Shown here: one piece after another, positions 1 to 7,484 of the stretch | Position numbering within the stretch: position 1 is the first letter of the stretch | Layout of the letters: every line of letters begins with the position of its first letter | NCBI GenBank assembly: GCA_031411575.1 | Contig: JANOBJ010000232.1 | Coordinates: 1 to 13,793 of the forward strand | Direction: 5' to 3' | DNA from: JANOBJ01 sp031411575 | Lineage (GTDB): Bacteria; Pseudomonadota; Gammaproteobacteria; Burkholderiales; Burkholderiaceae_C | DNA length: 13,793 nucleotides | Program-made: the position numbers and the translations under genes | Notes under the pieces: generated by a model | Databases searched by the model: none | What the model was told of the DNA's origin: nothing | What the model saw: the letters and a program-made list of their open reading frames with translations, nothing else

Positions 1-954
<954 letters not shown>

Positions 955-974
<20 letters not shown>

Positions 975-1920
975 CCGTCCCATCCCGGCAGCGATTCAGG
1001 CGCATGGCGCCGAGCGTCTGCTGCGCCGGCTTGAATGGACCGTGATCCGGCGCCTCGATGGTTTACTGCAGGGCGACTACCGCACGCTGATGCGCGGCAC
1101 CGGCATGGACCTGGCTGACCTGCGCGAATACCAGCACCATGATGATGTGCGCCACATCGACTGGAACGTGACGGCACGCCTGCAATCCCCGCATGTGCGC
1201 GTGTTCACCGAAGACCGCGAGATGGCCGCCTGGTTTTTGCTCGATCTGAGCCCGTCGGTCGATTTTGGCTCTGGCGAGCAGCGCAAGGTGCATGTCTCCG
1301 CCGAATTTGTGGCGGTGCTGTCGCGGCTCCTGACGCGGCACGGCAACCGAGTCGGCGCGCTGCTGTATGGCAACGGCGTGGAGCGCATGCTGCCCGCGCG
1401 CAGCGGCCGTGCGCACGTGCTGGAACTGCTGCACGCGATCCAAAACCGACCGCCACCACCAGCCTCCGGTACCACGCGCCTGAAGGATTTGCTGGCGTCG
1501 GCGGCCAATGTGGTGCGGCGCCGGTCCACCGTGTTCGTGGTGTCCGATTTCATCAGCGAACCGGGCTGGGAGCGCGCGCTCGGCATGCTGGCGCAGCGCC
1601 ACGAGGTGGTGGCGGTGCGCCTGATCGACCCGCTCGAGCTGGAACTTCCCGACCTGGGCCTGATTCCTATCCGTGATGCTGAAACCGGTGAACAACTGAT
1701 GGTGGACACGCACGACGCGGGCTTTCGCAAGCGCTTTTCGCGGATTGCAGCCCAGCGCGAAGCCGAATTGCTCGATTCGCTCGGACGCGCGGGCGTGGAC
1801 ACGCTGGAGCTGTCCACCGATGGCGATCTGGTCGAAGCCATTGCGCGCTTCACCGACATGCGCAAGCGCCGCAGCCGGCTGGCGGCTGGCGCGCTGCCAG
1901 CGCACCTTAAAGCAGCCTAG
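955..1920 (+). CDS. DUF58 domain-containing protein
   Basis: DUF58 proteins accompany MoxR and VWA genes throughout bacteria; their biochemical role is poorly defined. The ATG at 955 gives 321 residues and overlaps the end of moxR by 20 bp. The same frame stays open further upstream, but a start there would bury it in moxR and add nonsense residues, so 955 is preferred. The family signature is clear at residues 57-70, running LREYQHHDDVRHIDW with nearby conserved basic residues. A VWA-like D-x-S-x-S pattern (LLDLSPSVD) follows at about 95-103. No signal peptide or membrane segment is apparent, so it is probably a soluble partner of the ATPase. The stop is followed within 9 bp by the next start, with an AGGAG Shine-Dalgarno between them. 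Family assignment is confident; function is inferred from context only. Confidence 0.9.
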
Positions 1921-1929
1921 GAGCGCGTC

Positions 1930-2970
1930 ATGTCTTTCCTCTGGCCCCAATTCCTCTGGTTGCTGCTGGCGCTGCCGCTGCTGATCCTGGTCTACATCTG
2001 GCTGCTGCGGCGCAAGAAAAAGCTGGCGCTGCGCTATGCCAGCCTGTCGATCGTGAAGGAGGCGATGGGCGCGAGCCAGAGCATCCGCCGCCACATTCCG
2101 CCCGCCCTGTTCCTGCTGGCACTGGCCGCCATGCTGCTGGCTGGTTCGCGGCCGTTCGCGGTGGTGACGCTGCCGTCGCAAAGCCAGACCATCATCCTGG
2201 CGATGGATGTGTCTGGCAGCATGCGCGCCACCGATGTGCAGCCCAACCGGCTGGTGGCATCGCAAAACGCAGCCAAGGCCTTTCTGGCCGAGTTGCCCCG
2301 CACGGTGAAGGTGGGCATCGTGGCGTTCGCCGGCACGGCTTCGGTGGTGCAGCAGCCCACGCTGAGCCGTGAAGACCTGGTGGCCGCGATCGATCGCTTC
2401 CAGTTGCAGCGGGCCACTGCGATCGGCAGCGCCATCGTGGTGTCGTTGGCCGAGATTTTCCCGGATGCGGGCATTGACCTGGGCAACCTTCAGTACGGTA
2501 ACCCCCGCCAGCGCGGCACATCCATCGACCAGCCCAAGGCCGAGAAGAAAGAATTCAAGCCGGTGGCGCCGGGCTCCTACAACTCGGCCGCGATCATCCT
2601 GCTGACCGACGGCCAGCGCACCACCGGCATTGATTCGCTGGAGGCAGCCAAGATGGCGGCCGACCGCGGCATCCGGATCTACACCGTTGGCATCGGCACC
2701 GTGGATGGCGAGACCATCGGCTTTGAAGGCTGGTCCATGCGGGTGCGGCTGGACGAGGAAACGCTGAAAGCCATCGCCAGCAAAACGCAGGCTGACTATT
2801 ACTACGCCGGAACGGCGGCTGACCTGAAGAAGGTTTACGAAACCCTGAGTTCGCGGCTGACCGTGGAGAAAAAGGAAACCGAAATTTCAGGCCTGCTGGC
2901 CCTGGGCGCCGCCCTGCTCGCGCTGCTGTCGGCCGGGCTGTCGCTGTTGTGGTTCAACCGCATCCTGTGA
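1930..2970 (+). CDS. VWA-domain membrane protein (BatA-like)
   Basis: This 346-residue protein has the BatA/YfbK-like layout: two N-terminal hydrophobic segments (about 5-26 and 57-73), a large VWA domain, and a C-terminal membrane helix (about 321-341). The VWA metal-ion-dependent adhesion site is intact: DVSGSM gives D93, S95 and S97, with a later threonine in RATAIGS and an aspartate in LLTDG. An AGGAG ribosome-binding site at about 1919-1923 fixes the ATG at 1930. The domain should sit at the inner membrane as the partner of the upstream MoxR ATPase. Unlike longer Bat or aerotolerance operons, no second VWA, TPR or BatD-like gene follows. The next gene is unrelated, so this is a minimal MoxR-DUF58-VWA set, unless further members lie left of the window. 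Confidence 0.92.
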   Translation: MSFLWPQFLWLLLALPLLILVYIWLLRRKKKLALRYASLSIVKEAMGASQSIRRHIPPALFLLALAAMLLAGSRPFAVVTLPSQSQTIILAMDVSGSMRATDVQPNRLVASQNAAKAFLAELPRTVKVGIVAFAGTASVVQQPTLSREDLVAAIDRFQLQRATAIGSAIVVSLAEIFPDAGIDLGNLQYGNPRQRGTSIDQPKAEKKEFKPVAPGSYNSAAIILLTDGQRTTGIDSLEAAKMAADRGIRIYTVGIGTVDGETIGFEGWSMRVRLDEETLKAIASKTQADYYYAGTAADLKKVYETLSSRLTVEKKETEISGLLALGAALLALLSAGLSLLWFNRIL

Positions 2971-2979
2971 CACCGAACT

Positions 2980-3007
2980 GACGTGCGGGCGGCGCCGCAG
3001 GCGCGTC
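2980..3007 (+). other. GC-rich potential hairpin after the VWA gene
   Basis: GACGTGC (2980-2986) can pair with GCGCGTC (3001-3007) with one mismatch, around the small palindrome GCGGCGCCGC. It lies 10 bp after the VWA stop codon and before the dioxygenase-fusion gene, so it could end the cassette transcript. There is no T-run, so a classical intrinsic terminator is not supported. Confidence 0.25.
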
Positions 3008-3065
3008 TGATCGCGCTATGCTTGGCAGCCATGACCGCTGCCAACTTACCCTCGGCCATTCCCGC

Positions 3066-4172
3066 ATGCGATCCGCCCCGCTGACCGTTGGCGAGCCGGC
3101 GCCGTGGTTCAGGCTGCCCACCACCACCAAGGAACGGTTCACCTTCGACACACTGGGCGGCCGCCACATCGTGTTGATGCTGTTTTCCAGCGCGGCAAAC
3201 CCGACCGCCATCCGCATGCTGCAGGCCGTGCGGGTCTTGCGACCCCGCTTCAACGACACCACGTTGTCGTTCTTTGGCATGACCACCGACCGCGCCGACG
3301 TTCAGCTCGGCCGGCTGCGCGATCAGCTGCCTGGCGTGCGGTTTTTTCTGGACGCGGACGGCGAGGTCACCGGGCGCTTTGGCGCGCGCGCGGCCGACGG
3401 CAGCCATCGCCCGATGACGGTGGTGCTCGATCCGTCACTGCGGGTGCTGGCACAGCTCGACTGGACCGGGGATGCGGTGGCGCACGTGGCAGCGCTTGCC
3501 GCCGTGCTCGACACGCTGTCAGAACCCGTGCCGGCCCACCCCGCCGAGCCCCAAGCCCCGGTATTGGTGGTACCGCGCATTTTTGATGCCGCGCTGTGCC
3601 GCGCGCTGACCGACACGTACCACACTCAGGGCGGTGTGGACTCCGGCTTCATGCGGGACATCGACGGCCGCACCACCACCGTGATCGACCACGGCTTCAA
3701 GCGCCGCGGTGACTGCATGATCGCCGACGCCGCGCTGCAGAACGCGTGCATGGCCAGCATCCGCCTGCGCCTGGTGCCCGAGGTCTACAAGGCGTTCCAG
3801 TTTTCGGCCACCCACATGGAACGCATGCTGGTGTCGTGCTACGACGCCGAAACGCAGGGGCACTTCCGGCCGCACCGCGACAACACCACCAAGGCCACCG
3901 GGCACCGGCGTTTTGCGGTGTCGCTGTTTCTCAATACCGGCGAGTTCGAGGGTGGCCGGCTGCGCTTTCCCGAGTTCGGCAATGCGCTGTACGGCGCGCC
4001 AACCGGTGGCGCCGTGGTGTTTTCGTGCTCGCTGCTGCACGAGGCCACGGCGGTGACGCGCGGGAAACGCTACATGTTCCTGCCGTTCCTGTACGACGAT
4101 GCTGGCCACCAGACACGCGCGGAAAACGCGCAGTACCTGTCGGACGAGATCCTTGATCTGGGCCAGCGCTAG
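3066..4172 (+). CDS. Redoxin-like / 2OG-Fe(II) dioxygenase fusion protein
   Basis: This is a two-domain protein of 368 residues. Residues about 5-155 resemble an AhpC/TSA peroxiredoxin fold (entry motif VGEPAPWFRLP, later FFLDADGEVTGRFG and VVLDPSLRVLAQ). The loop that should carry the peroxidatic cysteine reads MLFSSAANPTA and has no Cys, so peroxidase activity is unlikely. Residues about 165-368 look like a prolyl-4-hydroxylase-type 2-oxoglutarate oxygenase. Probable iron ligands are H270 and D272 (HRD in HFRPHRDN) and H325, and the 2OG-binding base is R335 (or K334). The start is uncertain: an in-frame ATG at 3018 would add 16 unconserved-looking residues, and neither start has a clear Shine-Dalgarno. 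An out-of-frame ATG at 3031 opens a 17-codon ORF overlapping 3066, preceded by a TATGCT box. Convergent with lolD. Substrate unknown. Confidence 0.85.
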   Translation: MRSAPLTVGEPAPWFRLPTTTKERFTFDTLGGRHIVLMLFSSAANPTAIRMLQAVRVLRPRFNDTTLSFFGMTTDRADVQLGRLRDQLPGVRFFLDADGEVTGRFGARAADGSHRPMTVVLDPSLRVLAQLDWTGDAVAHVAALAAVLDTLSEPVPAHPAEPQAPVLVVPRIFDAALCRALTDTYHTQGGVDSGFMRDIDGRTTTVIDHGFKRRGDCMIADAALQNACMASIRLRLVPEVYKAFQFSATHMERMLVSCYDAETQGHFRPHRDNTTKATGHRRFAVSLFLNTGEFEGGRLRFPEFGNALYGAPTGGAVVFSCSLLHEATAVTRGKRYMFLPFLYDDAGHQTRAENAQYLSDEILDLGQR

Positions 4173-4199
4173 TTTCGGACGCAGGCTCGACCGGCGATT

Positions 4200-4931
4200 T
4201 CAGGGCTGCCGGGGCTGAGGCTCGGCAGGCTGCAACATACCCGCTTCCACGATCCTGGCACCCAGCCGGCCGCGATCGAGCCGCAGCACGCGCTGGCAGC
4301 GCGCCGCCAGCGACTCATCGTGGGTGACCAGCACGAAGGCGGTGCCTTGGTCGCGCGCGAGTTGCAGCATCAGCTCGAACACGCCGTCGGCGGTGCTGCG
4401 GTCCAGGTTGCCGGTGGGTTCGTCGGCCAGCACGCAGGCCGGCCGCGTGACCAGCGCGCGCGCAATCGCCACGCGCTGGCGCTCGCCGCCCGACAGTTCA
4501 GCCGGGCGGTGGTGAATGCGCTCGGCCAGCCCGACCAACGCCAGCGTGCGCGTGGCCACGGCAGCGGCCTCCTCGCGCGGCATGCGGCGAATCCACAGCG
4601 GCATGGCCACGTTGTCCAGCGCGCTGAATTCCGGCAGCAGGTGGTGAAACTGGTAGACAAACCCGAGGTGCTGGTTGCGCAGCTCGCCCTGGCTGGCGGC
4701 GGACAGGGAAGCGAGTTCCTGGCTCTGAATCTGCACCGTGCCACTGGTCGGCGCATCGAGTCCGCCCAGCAGATGCAGCAGCGTGCTCTTGCCCGAACCC
4801 GACGCGCCCACGATGGCCAGCGTTTCACCCGCGTGCACCGTGAGATCGATGCCCTGCAGCACCGTCACATCGAGCGGGCCTTCGATGAAGCGCTTGGTGA
4901 GGCCCTGGGCCTGGAGAACGATCGAGGTCAT
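4200..4931 (-). CDS. lolD: Lipoprotein-releasing system ATP-binding protein LolD
   Basis: LolD is the ATPase of the LolCDE-type transporter that extracts outer-membrane lipoproteins from the inner membrane and hands them to LolA. The 243-residue product has every ABC hallmark: Walker A GASGSGKST (42-50), Q-loop Q94, signature LSGGE (146-150), Walker B with D170 and E171, and H-loop H204. The segment FVYQFHHLLPEFSALDNV around the Q-loop is typical of LolD within the MacB/LolD group. The ATG at 4931 starts MTSIVLQAQGLTKRF. Earlier in-frame starts up to 5153 would translate repeat DNA and are rejected. No Shine-Dalgarno is seen; repeat copy R1 begins five bases upstream of the start codon, so the initiation region is made of repeat. 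Cotranscribed with lolC, which lies upstream on the same strand. Confidence 0.95.
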   Translation of the reverse strand: MTSIVLQAQGLTKRFIEGPLDVTVLQGIDLTVHAGETLAIVGASGSGKSTLLHLLGGLDAPTSGTVQIQSQELASLSAASQGELRNQHLGFVYQFHHLLPEFSALDNVAMPLWIRRMPREEAAAVATRTLALVGLAERIHHRPAELSGGERQRVAIARALVTRPACVLADEPTGNLDRSTADGVFELMLQLARDQGTAFVLVTHDESLAARCQRVLRLDRGRLGARIVEAGMLQPAEPQPRQP

Positions 4932-4936
4932 ACAGG

Positions 4937-5018
4937 TTTCGCCGCCGGGCCGCCCCAAGGCGAAACGGGCCCCCCGGGGGGGCAGGGAGCCACACGCAGT
5001 GGGCAACCGTGGGGGCCA
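4937..5018 (+). repeat. Family-1 three-stem repeat, copy R1 (lolC-lolD gap)
   Basis: About 82 bp. Outer stem TTTCGCC (4937-4943) with GGCGAAA (4959-4965) encloses the shared 16-bp core (4944-4959). A C-run/G-run inverted repeat follows at about 4969-4982, and the 3' part carries CACGCAGTG (4993-5001) and CGTGGGGGCC (5008-5017). Its first 31 bases are repeated exactly at 5021-5051. It reads antisense to lolD, and its 5' edge lies five bases from the lolD start codon. Confidence 0.85.
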
Positions 5019-5020
5019 TG

Positions 5021-5177
5021 TTTCGCCGCCGGGCCGCCCCAAGGCGAAACGCAGCCCCCTCGGGGCTGAGGGCTGCGGCTCCAAGCCTGCCTGCGCAGGC
5101 ATGGACAGCCCGAAGAACCGAGGACTCTGGCCGAGACTCGTACAGGGAGCCACAGGCAGTGGGCGAGCGTGGGGGCC
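5021..5177 (+). repeat. Family-1 repeat, copy R2, interrupted
   Basis: The 5' part (5021-5051) is identical to the start of R1, and the 3' part (about 5143-5177: CAGGGAGCCAC, CAGGCAGTG, CGTGGGGGCC at 5168-5177) matches the R1 end. Some 90 bp of other sequence lies between them. The copy ends three bases before the lolC stop codon, so R1 and R2 together fill nearly the whole lolC-lolD gap. Same orientation as R1. Confidence 0.75.
5052..5142. repeat. Segment nested in R2 with hairpin and 14-bp palindrome
   Basis: This stretch separates the two halves of R2. It contains an inverted repeat CAGCCCC (5052-5058) / GGGGCTG (5062-5068) and a perfect 14-bp palindrome TGCCTGCGCAGGCA (5088-5101). Near its end CTCTGGCCGAG resembles the CTCTGGCCCGAG hairpin before the M50 gene (12730-12741). 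It may be a second small repeat inserted into R2, or a longer form of the element; one copy cannot decide. Confidence 0.4.
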
Positions 5178-5180
5178 CTA

Positions 5181-6437
5181 TCACTCATAGCGGAGCGCCT
5201 CTGCGGGATTGACCCGACTGGCACGCCAGCTCGGGTAAAGCGTGGCCAGGAACGCCAGCACCAGCGAGATCACCGCAATCGGCAGGATGTCGCTTTGCTG
5301 CGGCTCGCTCGGCATGCGGCTGATGAGGTAGATGTCGCGCGGCAGGAAGCTCGCGTTCAGGGCGCGCTCCATTGCCGGCACGATCACATCGATGTTGTAG
5401 GCCACACCCAGCCCCAGTGCCAGACCGGCCAGGGTGCCGATCACGCCCACCATCGCGCCCTGCACCACAAAGATGCCCATGATGCTGCGCGGGCTGGCGC
5501 CCAGTGTTCGCAGGATGGCGATGTCGGCGCGCTTGTCGGTCACGGTCATCACCAGCGTGCTCACCAGGTTGAAGGCAGCCACCGCCACGATCAGCGTGAG
5601 AATGATGAACATCATGCGTTTTTCGAGTTGCACCGCGGCAAACCAGGTGCGGTTCTGGCGCGTCCAGTCGCGCACTTCCAGGCCGCCACTGAGGCTGCCG
5701 GCCAGCTGCGCCCCTACTTCGCGTGCCTGGTGCAGGTCTTTCAGCTTGAGGCGTACGCCAGTCGGCCCTTCCAGACGGAAGATGCGCGCGGCGTCGTCCA
5801 CGTGCAGCATCACCAGTGCCGAGTCGTACTCATAGTGGCCCGAATCAAAAGTGCCGACCACTGTCATCTGCTTCAGGCGCGGCACCACGCCGGCTGGCGT
5901 GACCTGCCCGCTCGGGGCGATCAGCGTGACCGGATCGCCCTCGCGCACGCCCAGCGCGCGCGCCAGTTCAGCGCCCAGCACGATGCCGAATTCGCCGGAT
6001 TTGAGCCGCGCCAATGCGCTGTTGCGCAGCGTCACGGCCAGATCGGTCACCTCGGGCTCCAGCGCGGGATCGATACCGCGCACGATGGTGCCCTTCATGT
6101 CTTCGCCGCGCGCCAGCAGCGCCTGTGAGGCGATAAAGGGAGCAGCGCCAATCACCTGCGGATTTTGGCGCGCCTCGGCCAGGGTCTGGTTCACATCCGG
6201 CAGCGCAGCGCCGCCTGGCGCGAACACCTCAATGTGCGACACCACGCCCAGCATCCGGTCGCGCACCTCTTTCTGGAAGCCGTTCATCACCGACAGCACG
6301 ATGATCAGCGCGGCCACGCCCAGCGCGATGCCCAGCATGGACACGCCCGAGATGAAGGAGATGAAGCCGTTGCGGCGGGTGGCGCGGCCCGCGCGGGTGT
6401 AGCGCCAGCCGAGCATCAGTTCGTAGGGGACTTGCAT
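5181..6437 (-). CDS. lolC: Lipoprotein-releasing ABC transporter permease LolC/LolE
   Basis: Inner-membrane permease (418 residues) of the lipoprotein-release system; pairs with LolD just downstream on the same strand. It has the FtsX/MacB-type layout: an N-terminal cytosolic PYELMLGWRYTRA motif, one membrane helix (about 24-52), a large periplasmic domain (about 55-270), then three helices (about 275-299, 320-347, 382-402) and a tail ending NPAEALRYE, typical of LolC/E. Only one permease gene is present here, as expected for species that use one LolC/E-like subunit as a homodimer, though a second gene elsewhere cannot be excluded. The ATG at 6437 gives the conserved MQVPYELML start; the frame is open to 6590, but that extension runs into the divergent gene and shows no family motif. 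Start codons of the two divergent genes are 53 bp apart. Confidence 0.94.
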   Translation of the reverse strand: MQVPYELMLGWRYTRAGRATRRNGFISFISGVSMLGIALGVAALIIVLSVMNGFQKEVRDRMLGVVSHIEVFAPGGAALPDVNQTLAEARQNPQVIGAAPFIASQALLARGEDMKGTIVRGIDPALEPEVTDLAVTLRNSALARLKSGEFGIVLGAELARALGVREGDPVTLIAPSGQVTPAGVVPRLKQMTVVGTFDSGHYEYDSALVMLHVDDAARIFRLEGPTGVRLKLKDLHQAREVGAQLAGSLSGGLEVRDWTRQNRTWFAAVQLEKRMMFIILTLIVAVAAFNLVSTLVMTVTDKRADIAILRTLGASPRSIMGIFVVQGAMVGVIGTLAGLALGLGVAYNIDVIVPAMERALNASFLPRDIYLISRMPSEPQQSDILPIAVISLVLAFLATLYPSWRASRVNPAEALRYE

Positions 6438-6455
6438 GCAGCGTGGAAGGTCATG

Positions 6456-6484
6456 TTGGGCGTGATTGTGGCATCCCGGACAAT
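6456..6484 (+). promoter_or_regulatory. Candidate sigma70-type promoter, 6491 gene/recJ
   Basis: TTGGGC (6456-6461), a 17-bp spacer and GACAAT (6479-6484) form a weak sigma70-like pair in the 53-bp gap divergent to lolC. The -10 box ends only six bases before the ATG at 6491, so transcription from it would give a leaderless or near-leaderless mRNA. Confidence 0.3.
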
Positions 6485-6490
6485 ACCCGC

Positions 6491-7474
6491 ATGTCCATGC
6501 CGCCAACGAGCAGCCTCCAGTTGTTGATTCCGTTCGCCGCCACCAGTTCCCCGGCGTGCCGCGAAACGCTGCGCACGCTGGCCCTGCCACGCCTGTCGCA
6601 GCTGCTGACCCGGCTCACCCGCACCCATGCCGATGAGGGCGACGAGTACACCCTGACGCCGCCGCACGAACGCGCGCTGGCCCGCGCCCACGGGTTGGCC
6701 GCCGCCGACGGACAACTGCCCTGGGCCGCGCGGCAGGCCGCGCTCCAGAACAGCCTGGACCCGGCTCTGGACGCCGCGCGCGATGCCATGGCCTGGATTA
6801 CGCCGTGCCACTGGCATGTCGCCACCGACCACATCACCATGAGCGACCCGGCCGCGTTGCAGCTGGGCGCGGCCGAGTCGCAGGCGCTGCTGGCTGCCAT
6901 GCAGCCCTATTTCAGGCAAGACGGCATCGCGCTGCACTACGACCAGCCCGCCCGCTGGCTGGCGGCCAGCGAGGTGTTCCGCGGTCTGGCCACGGCGTCG
7001 CTGGACCGTGTGCTGGGCCGCAACGTTGACGCCTGGATGCCTGAAGCCGCGCAGGCTGCACCACTGCGCCGCCTGCAAAACGAGATGCAGATGCTGCTCT
7101 ACACCCACCCGATCAACGACGCCCGGATCGAGCGCGGGCTGCTGCCGGTCAATTCATTCTGGGTGAGTGGGGCCGGCGCGCTGGCCGGGCCGCTGCCACC
7201 AGCGTCCGCACGCACCGGGGTGGCCGCACCGCGCGCGCTGGCCGAGCCCGCGCTGCGCGAAGACTGGGACGCCTGGGCCCGCGCCTGGCAGCAGCTGGAC
7301 AGCACGGAGATCGCCGCTGCACTGACGGCGGTTGAGCAAAAAAGCGCGCTCACGCTCACGCTCTGCGGTGAACGCAGCGCCCATACCTTCGAGGCGCTGC
7401 CACAGGGCCTCGGAGCCCGGATTTCAAGTATTTTCGGACGGAAGTCCTTGTCGGATGGTCTTTTGTTGCTATGA
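6491..7474 (+). CDS. Uncharacterised protein, COG4255/RpfE-like family
   Basis: A 327-residue, alanine- and leucine-rich soluble protein. It resembles a betaproteobacterial family usually found just before recJ and labelled 'phosphoglycerate mutase' or 'RpfE-type regulatory protein' (COG4255). I recognise this from its overall look and from the block LLYTHPINDARIERGLLPVNSFWVSGAG (about residues 207-234), not from a search, and I see no alkaline-phosphatase-type metal site that would justify the mutase name. A conserved-looking CHWHVATDH segment lies near residues 107-115. No signal peptide or membrane helix. The ATG at 6491 is preferred over 6443, which would overlap the lolC promoter side. 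The last 17 codons and the stop are encoded by family-2 repeat copy A, and the stop overlaps the recJ start (ATGA). Function unknown. Confidence 0.8.
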   Translation: MSMPPTSSLQLLIPFAATSSPACRETLRTLALPRLSQLLTRLTRTHADEGDEYTLTPPHERALARAHGLAAADGQLPWAARQAALQNSLDPALDAARDAMAWITPCHWHVATDHITMSDPAALQLGAAESQALLAAMQPYFRQDGIALHYDQPARWLAASEVFRGLATASLDRVLGRNVDAWMPEAAQAAPLRRLQNEMQMLLYTHPINDARIERGLLPVNSFWVSGAGALAGPLPPASARTGVAAPRALAEPALREDWDAWARAWQQLDSTEIAAALTAVEQKSALTLTLCGERSAHTFEALPQGLGARISSIFGRKSLSDGLLLL

Positions 7475-7484
7475 AAATAATAGC
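7423..7484 (+). repeat. Family-2 62-bp repeat, copy A (recJ start)
   Basis: It aligns without gaps to 9281-9342 at 42 of 62 positions, including AGTCCT, GGTC and TTGCTAT, and ends with the short inverted repeat GCTAT/ATAGC. It encodes the last 17 residues of the upstream protein (from ISSIFGRKS), that gene's stop codon, and the recJ ATG with its first four codons. Confidence 0.7.

Noticed and set aside
1063..2265. Minus-strand open frame of 400 codons opposite DUF58/VWA
   Set aside because: Gln/His/Arg-rich shadow of two well-supported genes; no motif, no start signal.
4173..4199. Terminator between the convergent fusion gene and lolD
   Set aside because: No convincing stem followed by a T-run in the 27-bp gap.
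4932..5153. N-terminal extension of LolD with repeated RFALGRPGGET segments
   Set aside because: The repeated peptide is simply the translated family-1 DNA repeat; LolD homologues start near MTSIVLQAQGLTK.
4937..5177. CRISPR-like direct repeats
   Set aside because: Only two units; the repeated part extends into the 'spacer', and copies lie elsewhere singly and reversed. No cas gene.
6438..6590. N-terminal extension of LolC
   Set aside because: It would overlap the start of the divergent gene; the conserved permease N-terminus begins at MQVPYELML.
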